From Hyphomicrobiales bacterium (GTDB lineage Bacteria; Pseudomonadota; Alphaproteobacteria; Rhizobiales; Rhizobiaceae), in contig UEHQ01000009.1 in assembly GCA_900489925.1 (NCBI GenBank), positions 250,598-314,597 of the forward strand: a stretch of 64,000 nt of DNA, written 5' to 3'. Within the stretch, counting starts at the first letter, position 1; every line of letters starts with the position of its first letter. Position numbers and translations under genes: made by a program. A model generated the notes under the pieces. It worked only from the letters and a program-made list of their open reading frames with translations. It did not search any database and was not told where the DNA came from. This document shows positions 1 to 10,496 of the stretch, one piece after another.

Positions 1-35
1 CTGCGCGGCGGCTCTCTGCTCTTATGATTGATTCG

Positions 36-257
36 TCAGCGCGCCAGATCGCTTGACGCTTGCCAGCTGTTGGCGCTGTCGCTCTTGGCGGCGACACTGT
101 CTGCTTCGCCATGCTCGCGACCAGCCTCACGGGCAGCGGCTTCCGCACGACGTTCGGCGATGTAAGGGGCAAGCATCCGCTCCAGATGACCAGCCGTCAT
201 GTTTCCTGCAAAGCTTCTCATCTCAATCCCGCTACGCTGTTTACACTTCGTAAACAT
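36..257 (-). CDS. Hypothetical small protein, divergent from thiC
   Basis: A 73-residue reading frame on the minus strand; I do not recognise the product. It is charged and Ala/Glu/Arg-rich after residue 30, predicted helical, with no signal peptide or membrane segment. Two starts are possible: ATG at 257, which lies inside a perfect inverted repeat (238-256), or ATG at 221, giving 61 residues. Neither has a strong Shine-Dalgarno sequence. It faces away from the thiamine operon, so the space between the two could carry divergent promoters. It may also be a chance frame; conservation in relatives would decide. Confidence 0.35.
   Translation of the reverse strand: MFTKCKQRSGIEMRSFAGNMTAGHLERMLAPYIAERRAEAAAREAGREHGEADSVAAKSDSANSWQASSDLAR
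238..256. promoter_or_regulatory. Perfect inverted repeat, possible operator
   Basis: TGTTTAC-acttc-GTAAACA, two perfect 7-bp arms around a 5-bp centre, next to the ATG at 257 of the minus-strand small ORF. It has the size and symmetry of a dimeric repressor site. No regulator can be assigned. No T-run follows on either strand, so it is not an obvious terminator. Confidence 0.4.
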
Positions 258-368
258 TTAGCGGCTCACCGGCGCGTCTGAAATACGCCGAACGATTTCT
301 CACCAGCTTTTATTCAGACGCGACAATGACTTGGGCGCCCTGGCCCCTCCGCACAGCCGCGACTGTCG

Positions 369-398
369 CTTGACAGCTTCACGGTTTGCCCTCTACCC
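369..398 (+). promoter_or_regulatory. Candidate sigma-70 promoter of the thiamine operon
   Basis: CTTGACA begins at 369, matching the alphaproteobacterial CTTGAC -35 element. A CTACCC sequence follows at 17-18 bp as a weak -10. The predicted start near 405 lies just upstream of the TPP aptamer, which fits transcription through the riboswitch into thiC. Confidence 0.45.
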
Positions 399-409
399 TT
401 TTCGCATTC

Positions 410-2454
<2,045 letters not shown>

Positions 2455-2455
2455 T

Positions 2456-3430
2456 ATGCGCATCCTCATCAAAGGGGCCGGCGTTGCCGGCCTCACGGTT
2501 GCCCATGCGCTCGGCGCACGCGGCGCTGCGGTCACGGTCTTCGATCCCAACCCCGGCTTTTTGGCGGCCGCCTCCTGGCTCGCCGGCGGCATGCTGGCGC
2601 CGTGGTGCGAGCGCGAGAGCGCCGACGAGGCCGTGCTGCGCGAGGGACAGGATGCGCCCGACCGCTGGGACGCGATGCTGCCCAGCGAGGTCAAGCGGAA
2701 CGGCACATTGGTGCTGGCCTCCGCCCGCGACCAGGCGGAGCTGAAGCGCTTCGCCGGCCGCACGACGGGGTATGAATGGCTGGGCGAAGAGCGGATCGCG
2801 GCGCTCGAACCCAGCTTGGCCGGTCGCTTCCGGCAAGCGCTGTTCTTCCCGCGCGAAGCCCATCTCGATCCGCGCCGGGCGCTGACTGCCTTGCGCCAAA
2901 AGCTGATCGCGCACGGCGCGGTCTTCTTTGAAACCCTCCCCGACGAGCCGGACTTCGATCATGTCGTCGATTGCACCGGCGCGGCGCGCATTGGCGAGGC
3001 CACCTCGCTGCGCGGCGTCCGCGGCGAGATGCTGTATCTGAGGACCTACGAGGTAACTCTCGACCGCCCGGCGCGGCTGCTGCACCCGCGCATCCCCGTC
3101 TATATCGTGCCGCGCGGTGGCGGCTTGTTCATGGTCGGCGCCACAATGATCGAGACGGAATTCGCGGGCCCGATCACTGCCCGTTCGCTGATGGAACTGC
3201 TGAACGCCGCCTACGCGCTGCACCCGGCCTTCGCCGATGCGACGGTGGTGGAAACCGGCGCCGGCATCCGCCCCGCCTTTCCCGACAACTTCCCCCGCGT
3301 CGAGCAGCACGGAAAGCTGATCTCGCTAAACGGCCTTTACCGCCACGGCTTTCTGCTCGCGCCCGCCATGGCGACGCGGGCGGCCGACCTTGTCTTCAAC
3401 ACCGATACCGCAGGAGGACACGCATCATGA
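2456..3430 (+). CDS. thiO: Glycine oxidase ThiO
   Basis: A FAD-dependent D-amino-acid-oxidase-family enzyme of 324 residues. It oxidises glycine to the imine (dehydroglycine) used for thiazole formation in aerobic bacteria that lack ThiH. The N-terminal dinucleotide-binding motif GAGVAG is at about residues 8-13, followed by an acidic end of the second strand (VFDPN). The C-terminal substrate part contains GAGIRPAFPD and YRHGFLLAPA, typical of the family. The ATG starts one base after the thiC stop, and its last codons overlap thiS by 4 nt (ATGA), so translation is probably coupled. A longer in-frame extension upstream lies inside thiC and is not the start. Confidence 0.95.
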   Translation: MRILIKGAGVAGLTVAHALGARGAAVTVFDPNPGFLAAASWLAGGMLAPWCERESADEAVLREGQDAPDRWDAMLPSEVKRNGTLVLASARDQAELKRFAGRTTGYEWLGEERIAALEPSLAGRFRQALFFPREAHLDPRRALTALRQKLIAHGAVFFETLPDEPDFDHVVDCTGAARIGEATSLRGVRGEMLYLRTYEVTLDRPARLLHPRIPVYIVPRGGGLFMVGATMIETEFAGPITARSLMELLNAAYALHPAFADATVVETGAGIRPAFPDNFPRVEQHGKLISLNGLYRHGFLLAPAMATRAADLVFNTDTAGGHAS

Positions 3431-3624
3431 AACTGATCGTCAATGGCGAACCCAAGGAGATCGCCGCCGCCACGCTGGAAGAACTGCTGGCGCTGATGGA
3501 TTACGAAGGCGACTGGCTGGCGACCGCCGTCAACGGCGAACTCGTGCACCGCGAGGACCGCCCCGTGCATTCGCTGAAAACGGATGACCGGATCGAGATC
3601 CTGTCGCCGATGCAGGGAGGCTGA
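3427..3624 (+). CDS. thiS: Sulfur carrier protein ThiS
   Basis: A 65-residue ubiquitin-fold protein ending in Gly-Gly. ThiF adenylates this tail and it is then converted to the thiocarboxylate that donates sulfur to the thiazole ring made by ThiG. The sequence shows the usual short beta-grasp pattern (MKLIVNGEP at the start, [12 protein letters not shown] at the end). It overlaps thiO by 4 nt and ends 2 nt before thiG. No thiF lies in this window, so a ThiF/MoeB-type activating enzyme must be encoded elsewhere. Confidence 0.96.
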   Translation: MKLIVNGEPKEIAAATLEELLALMDYEGDWLATAVNGELVHREDRPVHSLKTDDRIEILSPMQGG

Positions 3625-3626
3625 CG

Positions 3627-4400
3627 ATGCTCGAACTCTATGGAACACAACTACGCTCGCGCCTGCTCTTGGGCACCGCACGCTACCCGTCACCGTCGAT
3701 CATGGCCGATGCCGTCAGCCGCTCCGGCACCGAGATCGTCACCGTCTCGCTTCGTCGCGAGACCGCCGGCGGGCGCAATGGCGGCGCCTTCTTCGAGACG
3801 ATCCGCTCGCTCGGCGTCAGGGTGCTTCCCAACACCGCCGGCTGCCACGGCGTGTCCGAGGCGGTGCTGACCGCGAAGATGGCACGCGAACTGTTCGCCA
3901 CCGACTGGATCAAGCTCGAAGTGATCGGCAACCACGACACGCTGCAGCCCGACGTCTTCGGCCTCGTCGAGGCGGCCCGTATCCTCGTCAGCGAAGGCTT
4001 TCAGGTCTTCCCTTACACGACCGACGACCTCGTCGTCGCCGAACGGCTGCTGGAGGCCGGCTGCCAGGTGCTGATGCCCTGGTGCGCTCCGATCGGCAGC
4101 GCCGCCGGCCCGCTCAACCCGATGGCTCTGAGAGCGATCCGCGCCCATTTCCCCGGTGTGCCCCTCATCGTCGACGCCGGCATCGGCCGCCCCTCGCACG
4201 CGACTGCGGTTATGGAACTCGGCTTCGACGCCGTGCTTTTGAACACCGCCGTGGCCGGCGCCGGCGACCCGGTCCTGATGGCCGGTGCCTTCGCAAGCGC
4301 CATCGAAGCCGGCCGCCAGGCCTTCGAGGCGGGGATGCTGGAGCCGCGCGACATGGCCGTGCCGTCGACGCCGGTTATCGGACAGGCGGTGTTCGCATGA
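3627..4400 (+). CDS. thiG: Thiazole synthase ThiG
   Basis: ThiG builds the thiazole phosphate carboxylate from deoxyxylulose 5-phosphate, dehydroglycine from ThiO and ThiS thiocarboxylate. The 257-residue TIM barrel is the standard length. The Schiff-base lysine is K96 in the segment DWIKLEVIG, and the phosphate-binding parts PWCAPIGSA and [10 protein letters not shown] are intact. It starts 2 nt after thiS and overlaps thiE by 4 nt (ATGA), in the usual rhizobial thiCO(S)GE order. Confidence 0.97.
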   Translation: MLELYGTQLRSRLLLGTARYPSPSIMADAVSRSGTEIVTVSLRRETAGGRNGGAFFETIRSLGVRVLPNTAGCHGVSEAVLTAKMARELFATDWIKLEVIGNHDTLQPDVFGLVEAARILVSEGFQVFPYTTDDLVVAERLLEAGCQVLMPWCAPIGSAAGPLNPMALRAIRAHFPGVPLIVDAGIGRPSHATAVMELGFDAVLLNTAVAGAGDPVLMAGAFASAIEAGRQAFEAGMLEPRDMAVPSTPVIGQAVFA

Positions 4401-5008
4401 GGCTCGATCCTTTCTACCTCATCGTCGACAGCGCCGACTGGATCGCCCGGCTGGTGCCGCTCGGTGTCAAGCTGGTGCAGCTGCGCGTCAAGGATCGCTC
4501 CGAGGCCGATCTGCGCCAAGAAATCCGCAACGCTCGGGCGATCTGCGCGGAGCACCGCTGCCAGCTAATCGTCAACGATTACTGGAAGCTCGCGATCGAG
4601 GAGGGCTGCGATTTCGTCCATCTCGGCCAAGAGGATCTGGAAACGGCCGACCTCGCCGCCATCCGCGCCGGCGGCATCCGGCTCGGTCTCTCCACCCATG
4701 ACGAGGCCGAACTGCAAACCGCCCTCGCCGCTCGACCCGATTACGTCGCGCTCGGCCCGGTCTATGCGACGATCCTCAAGCAGATGAAATGGTCGCCGCA
4801 GGGCCTGCCGCGACTGCGCGCCTGGAAATCTGAGATCGGCGACCTGCCATTGGTGGCGATCGGCGGGCTGAATGTCGACCGCATCGACGGCGTCTTCGCC
4901 CACGGAGCCGACAGCGCCGCTGTCGTTACCGACATCACCCGCAACGCCGATCCGGAAGGACGAACCCGGCAATGGATCACCGCGACGGAGACCTGGCGAC
5001 AGTCCTAA
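4397..5008 (+). CDS. thiE: Thiamine phosphate synthase ThiE
   Basis: This 203-residue TIM-barrel enzyme joins HMP pyrophosphate and thiazole phosphate to give thiamine phosphate. Recognisable elements are QLRVKD near the N-terminus, [23 protein letters not shown] (pyrophosphate and Mg binding), and the C-terminal [10 protein letters not shown] and [14 protein letters not shown] at 4397 overlaps the thiG stop. A much longer in-frame extension upstream runs antisense to sense in thiG and is not coding. It is the last thiamine gene of the operon; thiD is not present here. Confidence 0.95.
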   Translation: MRLDPFYLIVDSADWIARLVPLGVKLVQLRVKDRSEADLRQEIRNARAICAEHRCQLIVNDYWKLAIEEGCDFVHLGQEDLETADLAAIRAGGIRLGLSTHDEAELQTALAARPDYVALGPVYATILKQMKWSPQGLPRLRAWKSEIGDLPLVAIGGLNVDRIDGVFAHGADSAAVVTDITRNADPEGRTRQWITATETWRQS

Positions 5009-5091
5009 AGAGGGACCTCAATCGGTGCCTCCAAAAAGATTGATTTGCACATAGAGCCCACCCGTGTTGAAGCAAGAGAAAGGATCACGAA

Positions 5092-6429
5092 TTGGGTTTG
5101 GAGCGCATGCTACAAAGGACCGAGGAAACCGACGCCGCACTGGTCGATCGACTGCAGCAGGCGGCATTCAACTATTTTCCGAAGCACTATAATCCCGAGA
5201 ACGGCCTTGTCGCCGATACCTCGGTGGCGGGCGTTCCCTGCAGCATCGCCGCCGTCGGTTTCGCATTGACATCCTATGCGGTCGCCGTCGAGCGCGGCTG
5301 GGTGAACCGTGCTGATGCCATAGACTGTGTAACCAGGACGCTTTGTTTTTTTGCCAATGGCCACCAGGGGCGCGAGCGCCATGCTATCGGCTACAAGGGC
5401 TTCTTCTATCATTTCCTCCACATGGATACCGGCCATCGCGCCTGGAACAGCGAACTTTCGACCATCGATACGACGCTGCTTGTCGCGGGTGTCCTGACGG
5501 CGGCCGCCTATTTCGACCGTGAGGACGACGCCGAAAGAGAGATCCGTCGACTTGCAACGCTGATCTATGAGCGGATTGACTGGCACTGGGCGCTCAACAA
5601 AGGCCAGACCCTGTGCATGGGCTGGAAGCCCGGGAGCGGCTTCCTGCGTTGGCGCTGGCAAGGTTACGACGAAGCCGTCCTTCTCTATACCCTCGCCCTC
5701 GCCTCGCCGACCCATCCGATCCCGCCATCGAGCTACGATGCCTTCACCTCCAGTTATTCCTGGATGCTGTTCGGCGAGCAGGCATATCTTTATGCCGGAC
5801 CTCTTTTCATCCATTTCTTCTCTCATGCCTGGATCGACTTCCGGGGCATCCAGGATCGCCCGATGGCGGCACGAAACTGGGACTACTTCCGCAACACGCA
5901 GGTCTGCATCGACGTTCAACGGGATTATGCCGAGCGCAACCCCGGCCATTTCGTCGGCTACAACAAGAATGTCTGGGGCCTGTCGGCTTCCGACGGTCCG
6001 CCGCCAACGCGCCACATGCGTGGCGGGCGCCATCCGCATGTGCTAGGCTATGCCGCTCGTGGCGCGCCTCTCGGACCTGATGACGGCACGATAGCGCCAT
6101 GGTCGGCGCTTGCTTCACTACCCTACAACCGCCAAGCCTCGATCGACGGCGTCCGCGCCCTGCTCTCGACCTACCCCAACCTGCTCTACGAGGACCGCTT
6201 TCCCGGCGGCTTCAATCCGACGGTCAAGACAGCCCGGCCCGAAGGCTGGGTCGACGACCGTTGCGTCGGCATCGATCAGGGGCTTCTCGTGATGACGATC
6301 GAAAACGACCGCTCGGATTTCATCTGGGGTCTGATGCGGCAATCGCCGGTCATTCGCACAGGCTTGCAACGCGCGGGCTTTACCGGCGGTTGGCTCGACG
6401 AAGAGGACGTGGAACGGAAAATCGCCTGA
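5092..6429 (+). CDS. Glucoamylase-like (GH144-type) protein, putative beta-1,2-glucanase
   Basis: A 445-residue protein of the glycoamylase-like family (PF10091), an (alpha/alpha)6 barrel related to GH144 endo-beta-1,2-glucanases and to the C-terminal domain of the cyclic glucan synthase NdvB. Recognisable parts are YKGFFYHFL and SELSTIDTTLL near residues 100-130, WQGYDEAVLLYTLALASPTHP around residues 187-207, and AYLYAGPLFIHFFSHAWIDFRG. No signal peptide is evident, so it looks cytoplasmic, unlike typical secreted GH144 enzymes. The start is TTG at 5092 (AAGGA 8 nt upstream) or ATG at 5107. It follows thiE by 83 nt on the same strand, but a thiamine role is not indicated. The substrate is inferred only. 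Confidence 0.75.
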   Translation: MGLERMLQRTEETDAALVDRLQQAAFNYFPKHYNPENGLVADTSVAGVPCSIAAVGFALTSYAVAVERGWVNRADAIDCVTRTLCFFANGHQGRERHAIGYKGFFYHFLHMDTGHRAWNSELSTIDTTLLVAGVLTAAAYFDREDDAEREIRRLATLIYERIDWHWALNKGQTLCMGWKPGSGFLRWRWQGYDEAVLLYTLALASPTHPIPPSSYDAFTSSYSWMLFGEQAYLYAGPLFIHFFSHAWIDFRGIQDRPMAARNWDYFRNTQVCIDVQRDYAERNPGHFVGYNKNVWGLSASDGPPPTRHMRGGRHPHVLGYAARGAPLGPDDGTIAPWSALASLPYNRQASIDGVRALLSTYPNLLYEDRFPGGFNPTVKTARPEGWVDDRCVGIDQGLLVMTIENDRSDFIWGLMRQSPVIRTGLQRAGFTGGWLDEEDVERKIA

Positions 6430-7467
6430 TCAGCGATTGAAGACATGCGCCTTGCCGGCGATATCGAGCCGGACGCGATCGCCTCGCGCCGGCAGCGCAA
6501 CACTGGACGTCTTGATCAGGATCGGCGGCAGCGCGACACCATCGAGCGATACGGCCACCGTGCAGGTCGCACCGCCGAATTCCACCTCGACAACGCGACC
6601 GCCGTACTTCTGCTCGCTCTCATCGGTAACGACGCGTATTTGCTCCGGCCGCAACATGATCTCGACCTTGCCCTGATGATTGCCTTCGACGGCGACGCGC
6701 CCAAGCGCGCAGTCGGCAACACCGTTCCTCACGATCGCCGGAAGCATCACGGCATCGCCCAGGAACAGAGCGGTTTCCCGGTCGCGCGGCTGAAGATAGA
6801 GCGACTGCGGCGAGCCCGCCTGAACCAGGCAGCCCGCGCGCAGCACCGCCACCTGATCGGCGAACGACAGGGCCTCTGCCTGATCGTGAGTAACGAGAAT
6901 GGTCGTGATGCCGGCTGCCTGCAGCACCCGCGCCACGGCCTTGCGCATGTTCTCGCGCAAGCCTGTATCGAGCGCCGAGAATGGCTCGTCCAGCAGCATG
7001 AGGCGCGGTTCGCGCCCGAGAGCCCTCGCAAGCGCCACGCGCTGCTGCTGGCCGCCGGAAAGCTGATGCGGCCGGCGCGCAAGCATGCTCCGCTCGAGTT
7101 CGACCATGTCCAGAAGCTCGAGAATCCGCTTGTCGCGGTCGGGCGCCCGGCGGGCAATCCCGAAGCCGATATTCTCTGCGACATCGAGATGCGGAAACAG
7201 CGCCCCCTCCTGGGAGACGATGCCGATACCCCGTTTGTGCGCGGGAACCGCCGCGGGCCCATCGGCCAACAGTTCGCCGTCCAAAGTCACTTGCCCGGTG
7301 TCCGGCTGTTCGAAACCGGCGATAATGCGAAGAAGCGTCGTCTTGCCGGAACCGGACGGGCCGACCACTGCGGTACGGCTTCCGGCGGTGACATCGATCG
7401 AAATGTCTTGCAGCGCCTGGACATGACCGTACCGCTTGCTGATACCGTCGATCGTAAGCAGCGTCAT
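6430..7467 (-). CDS. fbpC: Ferric iron ABC transporter ATP-binding protein
   Basis: This 345-residue ATPase energises uptake of Fe3+ from the periplasm. It has Walker [10 protein letters not shown] (about residues 36-44), Q-loop, signature [15 protein letters not shown], Walker [13 protein letters not shown] and switch histidine [10 protein letters not shown]-terminal regulatory region follows ([10 protein letters not shown], then a TOBE-like segment). It overlaps the permease gene by 4 nt and is the third gene of the fbpA-fbpB-fbpC series. Related importers carry putrescine or thiamine, but the tyrosine-bearing binding protein upstream points to iron. Confidence 0.88.
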   Translation of the reverse strand: MTLLTIDGISKRYGHVQALQDISIDVTAGSRTAVVGPSGSGKTTLLRIIAGFEQPDTGQVTLDGELLADGPAAVPAHKRGIGIVSQEGALFPHLDVAENIGFGIARRAPDRDKRILELLDMVELERSMLARRPHQLSGGQQQRVALARALGREPRLMLLDEPFSALDTGLRENMRKAVARVLQAAGITTILVTHDQAEALSFADQVAVLRAGCLVQAGSPQSLYLQPRDRETALFLGDAVMLPAIVRNGVADCALGRVAVEGNHQGKVEIMLRPEQIRVVTDESEQKYGGRVVEVEFGGATCTVAVSLDGVALPPILIKTSSVALPARGDRVRLDIAGKAHVFNR

Positions 7468-9080
7468 TGTCCGGCCGTCCGTTTCGATTGCGCATGAAGA
7501 AGAAGGGTGAGCGGCAGCGATAGCACGACCATCATGAAGGCGTAAGGCGCGGCCGAAACGTAGTCGATCTCGCTGGTCAGCGACCAGAATTTCGTCGCAA
7601 GCGTTTCAACGCCGTTGGGAGCCAGCATCAGCGTGGCGGTCAATTCATTGGTGATGCCGAGCGCGACCAGAGCGATACTGGCGGCAGCGCCAGGCGCGGC
7701 AAGCCGCATGGTAATCTGCCGCACGGCTTGCGACGGCGTGCGCCCAAGCCCCATGGCGGCCCGCTCGAGTTCCACCGGTGCCTGCGCAATGCTGGCACGC
7801 AGCCCGACCATAGCGCGCGGCAGGAACAGCAGGATATAGGCCACCACCAAGGTCGCGAAGGTCTGGTAAAGCGGCAGAACCAGCCGGACGGTGATGGTGA
7901 CCAGCGCCAGGGCGACAACGACGCCCGGCAGCGAGCCGACATAATAGTGGCAGGCCTCGAGGATACGCTGAAACCGTCCCGGCGCCCGCACGGACAGCCA
8001 TGCCATCGGCGCCGCGGATATGGTGGCAAGTATCCCGCCGGCGACGGCAAGGACGATGGTTTGCAGAAAGGCATTACCGACGGTGTCCAGGCGCCAGATA
8101 TCGAGACCGCCGAGATAGAGCCACCGGGCAAGCGTCACGAGGGGCACGCCCAGGGTCAGCGCAGCCAGAGCAAGCGGCAGCAACACAGCCGGCACGACGA
8201 ACCAGCCAAGGCGCCGGCGATCGGCCGGACGCGCCGAACCGGACCCCACGCGCGCGTAGCGTTCGTTGCCACGCAGAAGCACTTCAAGTCCAAGCAAGAG
8301 CAGGCAGCAGGCCACCAGCACACCGCCCAGCATATTGGCGGCAGGGCTGTTGTAGGCGGATTGGAACTGGTCGACGATCGCCGTCGCGAACGTATCGAAC
8401 CGGATCATCACGTAGAGCCCGTATTCCGAAAGCAGATGCAACGCGATCAACAGCGAGCCGCCGCAAATCGCAAGCCGCAACTGCGGCAGGACCGCCCGGA
8501 AGAACACCTGCCAGGGCCCGAGTCCTAGCGAGGCGGCGGCGTCCTCGATTGCCGGATCAAGGCGACGGAGAGCGGCTGCGACCGGCAGATACAAAAACGG
8601 ATAGTAGGCGATGACCGAGACGAAGACACCGCTCTGCAGCCCGCGCATCCCGGGGATCAGGCTGATCCAGGCATAGCTGTGCACGAAGGCGGGAACAGCA
8701 AGCGGCGCGACCGCGAGCCATGACCAGATCCGTGCGAACGGGATGTCCGTTCGCTCCGTCAGCCAGGCGAGCGTCACCGCAACCGCGATGGAGAGCGGAA
8801 CCGTAATGACCTCTAGAAGCACGGTGTTGATGAGAAGTTCGCCGACGCGCGGACGAAACACCAGTTCCTTGACCGTCTGCCAGCCGACATCAAAGGTGAT
8901 CCAGCCGATAAAGCCAAGCGGCACCAGGCTGAAAAGCGCGACCATGGAAGCCAGGAGAACGACGGACGTATGCGGCATGCGGGCACGCAAGCGATACAGT
9001 CCGACCATCGGACGCGCCGTCGACACTTCTTGGCCGGATGCGAGCAATCTGTTGTCCTGCAGCAAGGCTGCCGCCTTCAC
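7464..9080 (-). CDS. fbpB: Ferric iron ABC transporter permease (fused two-domain)
   Basis: An inner-membrane permease of up to 538 residues with two BPD-transp-1 domains in tandem, about 12 transmembrane segments. Each half ends in an EAA-like loop ([21 protein letters not shown] in the first, [20 protein letters not shown] in the second). This fused layout is typical of FbpB/AfuB iron permeases. The first available start is GTG at 9080 with no clear Shine-Dalgarno; ATG at 9008 is an alternative that would remove 24 residues. A terminator-like hairpin separates it from fbpA upstream, and it overlaps fbpC downstream. Confidence 0.88.
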   Translation of the reverse strand: MKAAALLQDNRLLASGQEVSTARPMVGLYRLRARMPHTSVVLLASMVALFSLVPLGFIGWITFDVGWQTVKELVFRPRVGELLINTVLLEVITVPLSIAVAVTLAWLTERTDIPFARIWSWLAVAPLAVPAFVHSYAWISLIPGMRGLQSGVFVSVIAYYPFLYLPVAAALRRLDPAIEDAAASLGLGPWQVFFRAVLPQLRLAICGGSLLIALHLLSEYGLYVMIRFDTFATAIVDQFQSAYNSPAANMLGGVLVACCLLLLGLEVLLRGNERYARVGSGSARPADRRRLGWFVVPAVLLPLALAALTLGVPLVTLARWLYLGGLDIWRLDTVGNAFLQTIVLAVAGGILATISAAPMAWLSVRAPGRFQRILEACHYYVGSLPGVVVALALVTITVRLVLPLYQTFATLVVAYILLFLPRAMVGLRASIAQAPVELERAAMGLGRTPSQAVRQITMRLAAPGAAASIALVALGITNELTATLMLAPNGVETLATKFWSLTSEIDYVSAAPYAFMMVVLSLPLTLLLHAQSKRTAGQ

Positions 9081-9084
9081 ACGC

Positions 9085-9123
9085 TGAAAAAGGAAGGCAA
9101 CCGCCCCGTTGGAAGCGGTTGCC
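9085..9123 (-). terminator. Hairpin with T-run between fbpA and fbpB
   Basis: GGCAACCGC (9096-9104) and GCGGTTGCC (9115-9123) form a perfect 9-bp stem with a 10-nt loop. In the minus direction it is followed by TTCCTTTTTC. It lies after fbpA and ends only a few bases before the fbpB start. It is probably a partial terminator or RNA-stability element that raises binding-protein levels over the permease. Confidence 0.7.
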
Positions 9124-9200
9124 GGATTTTGTCATGCCCTAAGGTTTTCTTGAGCCAAAAGCAATAGTTTTGACCCACAATCACCCGCGACACAAAAGCC

Positions 9201-10226
9201 TTAGATGAGGCCTGCAGCCGTCATCAGTTCAGTGACCTTCTTGCTGTTCAGATTCGCGGCATCGACCTTCGGTGCGTGAAGATCAGTCAGCGGCACCAGC
9301 TTTTCATTCGATGCAGCACCGTTGCCGACCGCATATTCGAACGACGTACCGGTCTTCAGAATGTCCTGGCCGGCCTTGCCGGTAACGAACTTCAGGAACT
9401 CCTGCGCTTCCTTCATATGCTGGCTGGACTTCAGAATGCCGCCACCAGAGATGCTGACGAAAGCGCCTGGATCTTCGTTCTTGAAGTAGTGGAGCGCAAC
9501 GTTTTTGCTGTTTTCACCCGTCTTGGCCTGGTCGCCGAACCAGTAGTAGTGGTAGATGACCGCACCTTCGACTTCGCCCGCATTGACGGCCTTCATGGCA
9601 ACGCTGTTGCCCTTGTACGGCGTTGCATTTTCCTTGAGCGCCTTGAGCCATGCGGCAGTCGCCTCTTCGCCCTTCAGTTCGAGCAGGGCGCTGACGATTG
9701 CCTGGAAGTCGGCGCCGGCCGGTGCTGCACCCCAACGCCCCTTCCACGCCGGATCAGCCAGATCCAGCAGGGACTTCGGCAGCTTGTCTTCCGTCAGCTT
9801 CGTCTTGTCATAGGCAAACACCGTCGAACGCGCGGCGATGCCCGTCCACATCCCGTCGGACGGACGGTAGGCATCGGGAACCTGGGCCAGCGTGTCCTTG
9901 TCGACTGGCGCAAACAGACCAGCAGCATCGACCAGGGTCATGGCGGGAGAGTTCTCAGTGAGAAACACGTCGGCTGGGGACGCATCACCTTCCTGAATGA
10001 TCTGGTTGGCGAACTGCATGTCGCTGCCCTGGCGCACGGTTACCTTGATGCCCGTCGCCTTGGTGAAGGCATCGATCCATTCACGACCGAGGCTCTCGTG
10101 CTGCGCATTATAAACGACGATTCCTTCGGAATCGGCAGCGCGCGCAGCCCCAGTCGTCAGCGAAGTGGCAGCAAGCGACGCAGTAATCATAAGCGCGCCC
10201 GCGAAGCGATTAAGGGAAGTTTTCAT
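9201..10226 (-). CDS. fbpA: Periplasmic ferric iron-binding protein
   Basis: A type II periplasmic binding protein of 341 residues with a Sec signal peptide (hydrophobic core LMITASLAATSLTTG, cleavage after AARA). The conserved start of the mature fold is EGIVVYNAQHE, and YHYYWFGDQ carries the adjacent tyrosines that ligate Fe3+ in FbpA-type proteins. It delivers iron to FbpB/FbpC. The ATG at 10226 is chosen from two consecutive ATGs because AAGGAGGG lies 5 nt before it; the longer frame from 10328 has no such signal. An Irr-box-like palindrome lies about 130 bp upstream, suggesting iron-responsive control. Confidence 0.92.
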   Translation of the reverse strand: MKTSLNRFAGALMITASLAATSLTTGAARAADSEGIVVYNAQHESLGREWIDAFTKATGIKVTVRQGSDMQFANQIIQEGDASPADVFLTENSPAMTLVDAAGLFAPVDKDTLAQVPDAYRPSDGMWTGIAARSTVFAYDKTKLTEDKLPKSLLDLADPAWKGRWGAAPAGADFQAIVSALLELKGEEATAAWLKALKENATPYKGNSVAMKAVNAGEVEGAVIYHYYWFGDQAKTGENSKNVALHYFKNEDPGAFVSISGGGILKSSQHMKEAQEFLKFVTGKAGQDILKTGTSFEYAVGNGAASNEKLVPLTDLHAPKVDAANLNSKKVTELMTAAGLI

Positions 10227-10349
10227 CATGCCCTCCTTGGCGTTTCGCCCGAGTTCCCCGAAGCGATGTGTGCCCCTATATTTTTGTTGAGTTGGCATTT
10301 CAAGTTTCGGGGGCGCTCGCACGATCACAAATGATTGATATAATTACTT

Positions 10350-10368
10350 AATTAGAATAATTCTAGAA
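10350..10368. promoter_or_regulatory. Irr-box (iron control element)-like palindrome
   Basis: ATTAGAA-taa-TTCTAGA matches the rhizobial Irr-box pattern TTTAGAA-N3-TTCTAAA with one mismatch per half. It sits in the AT-rich region upstream of the minus-strand fbpA. Irr is the haem-dependent iron regulator of Rhizobiales. The site's function is inferred from its sequence and from the iron role of the adjacent gene. Confidence 0.6.
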
Positions 10369-10496
10369 ATGCCGCTATTCACGGGGGACGGGCAACAAGC
10401 TGTTATCGCAAATGGATCAGGGCGGCCAGAGACCACAATAAGCCTCAGGGGGCGACAACACCGCAGCGCTTTCGCCCCTCTGCCGTCATGCGGCCA

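Noticed and set aside
3584..4396. N-terminal extension of the thiE frame across thiG
   Set aside because: Arg/Pro-rich out-of-frame translation of thiG; thiE starts at ATG 4397 overlapping the thiG stop.
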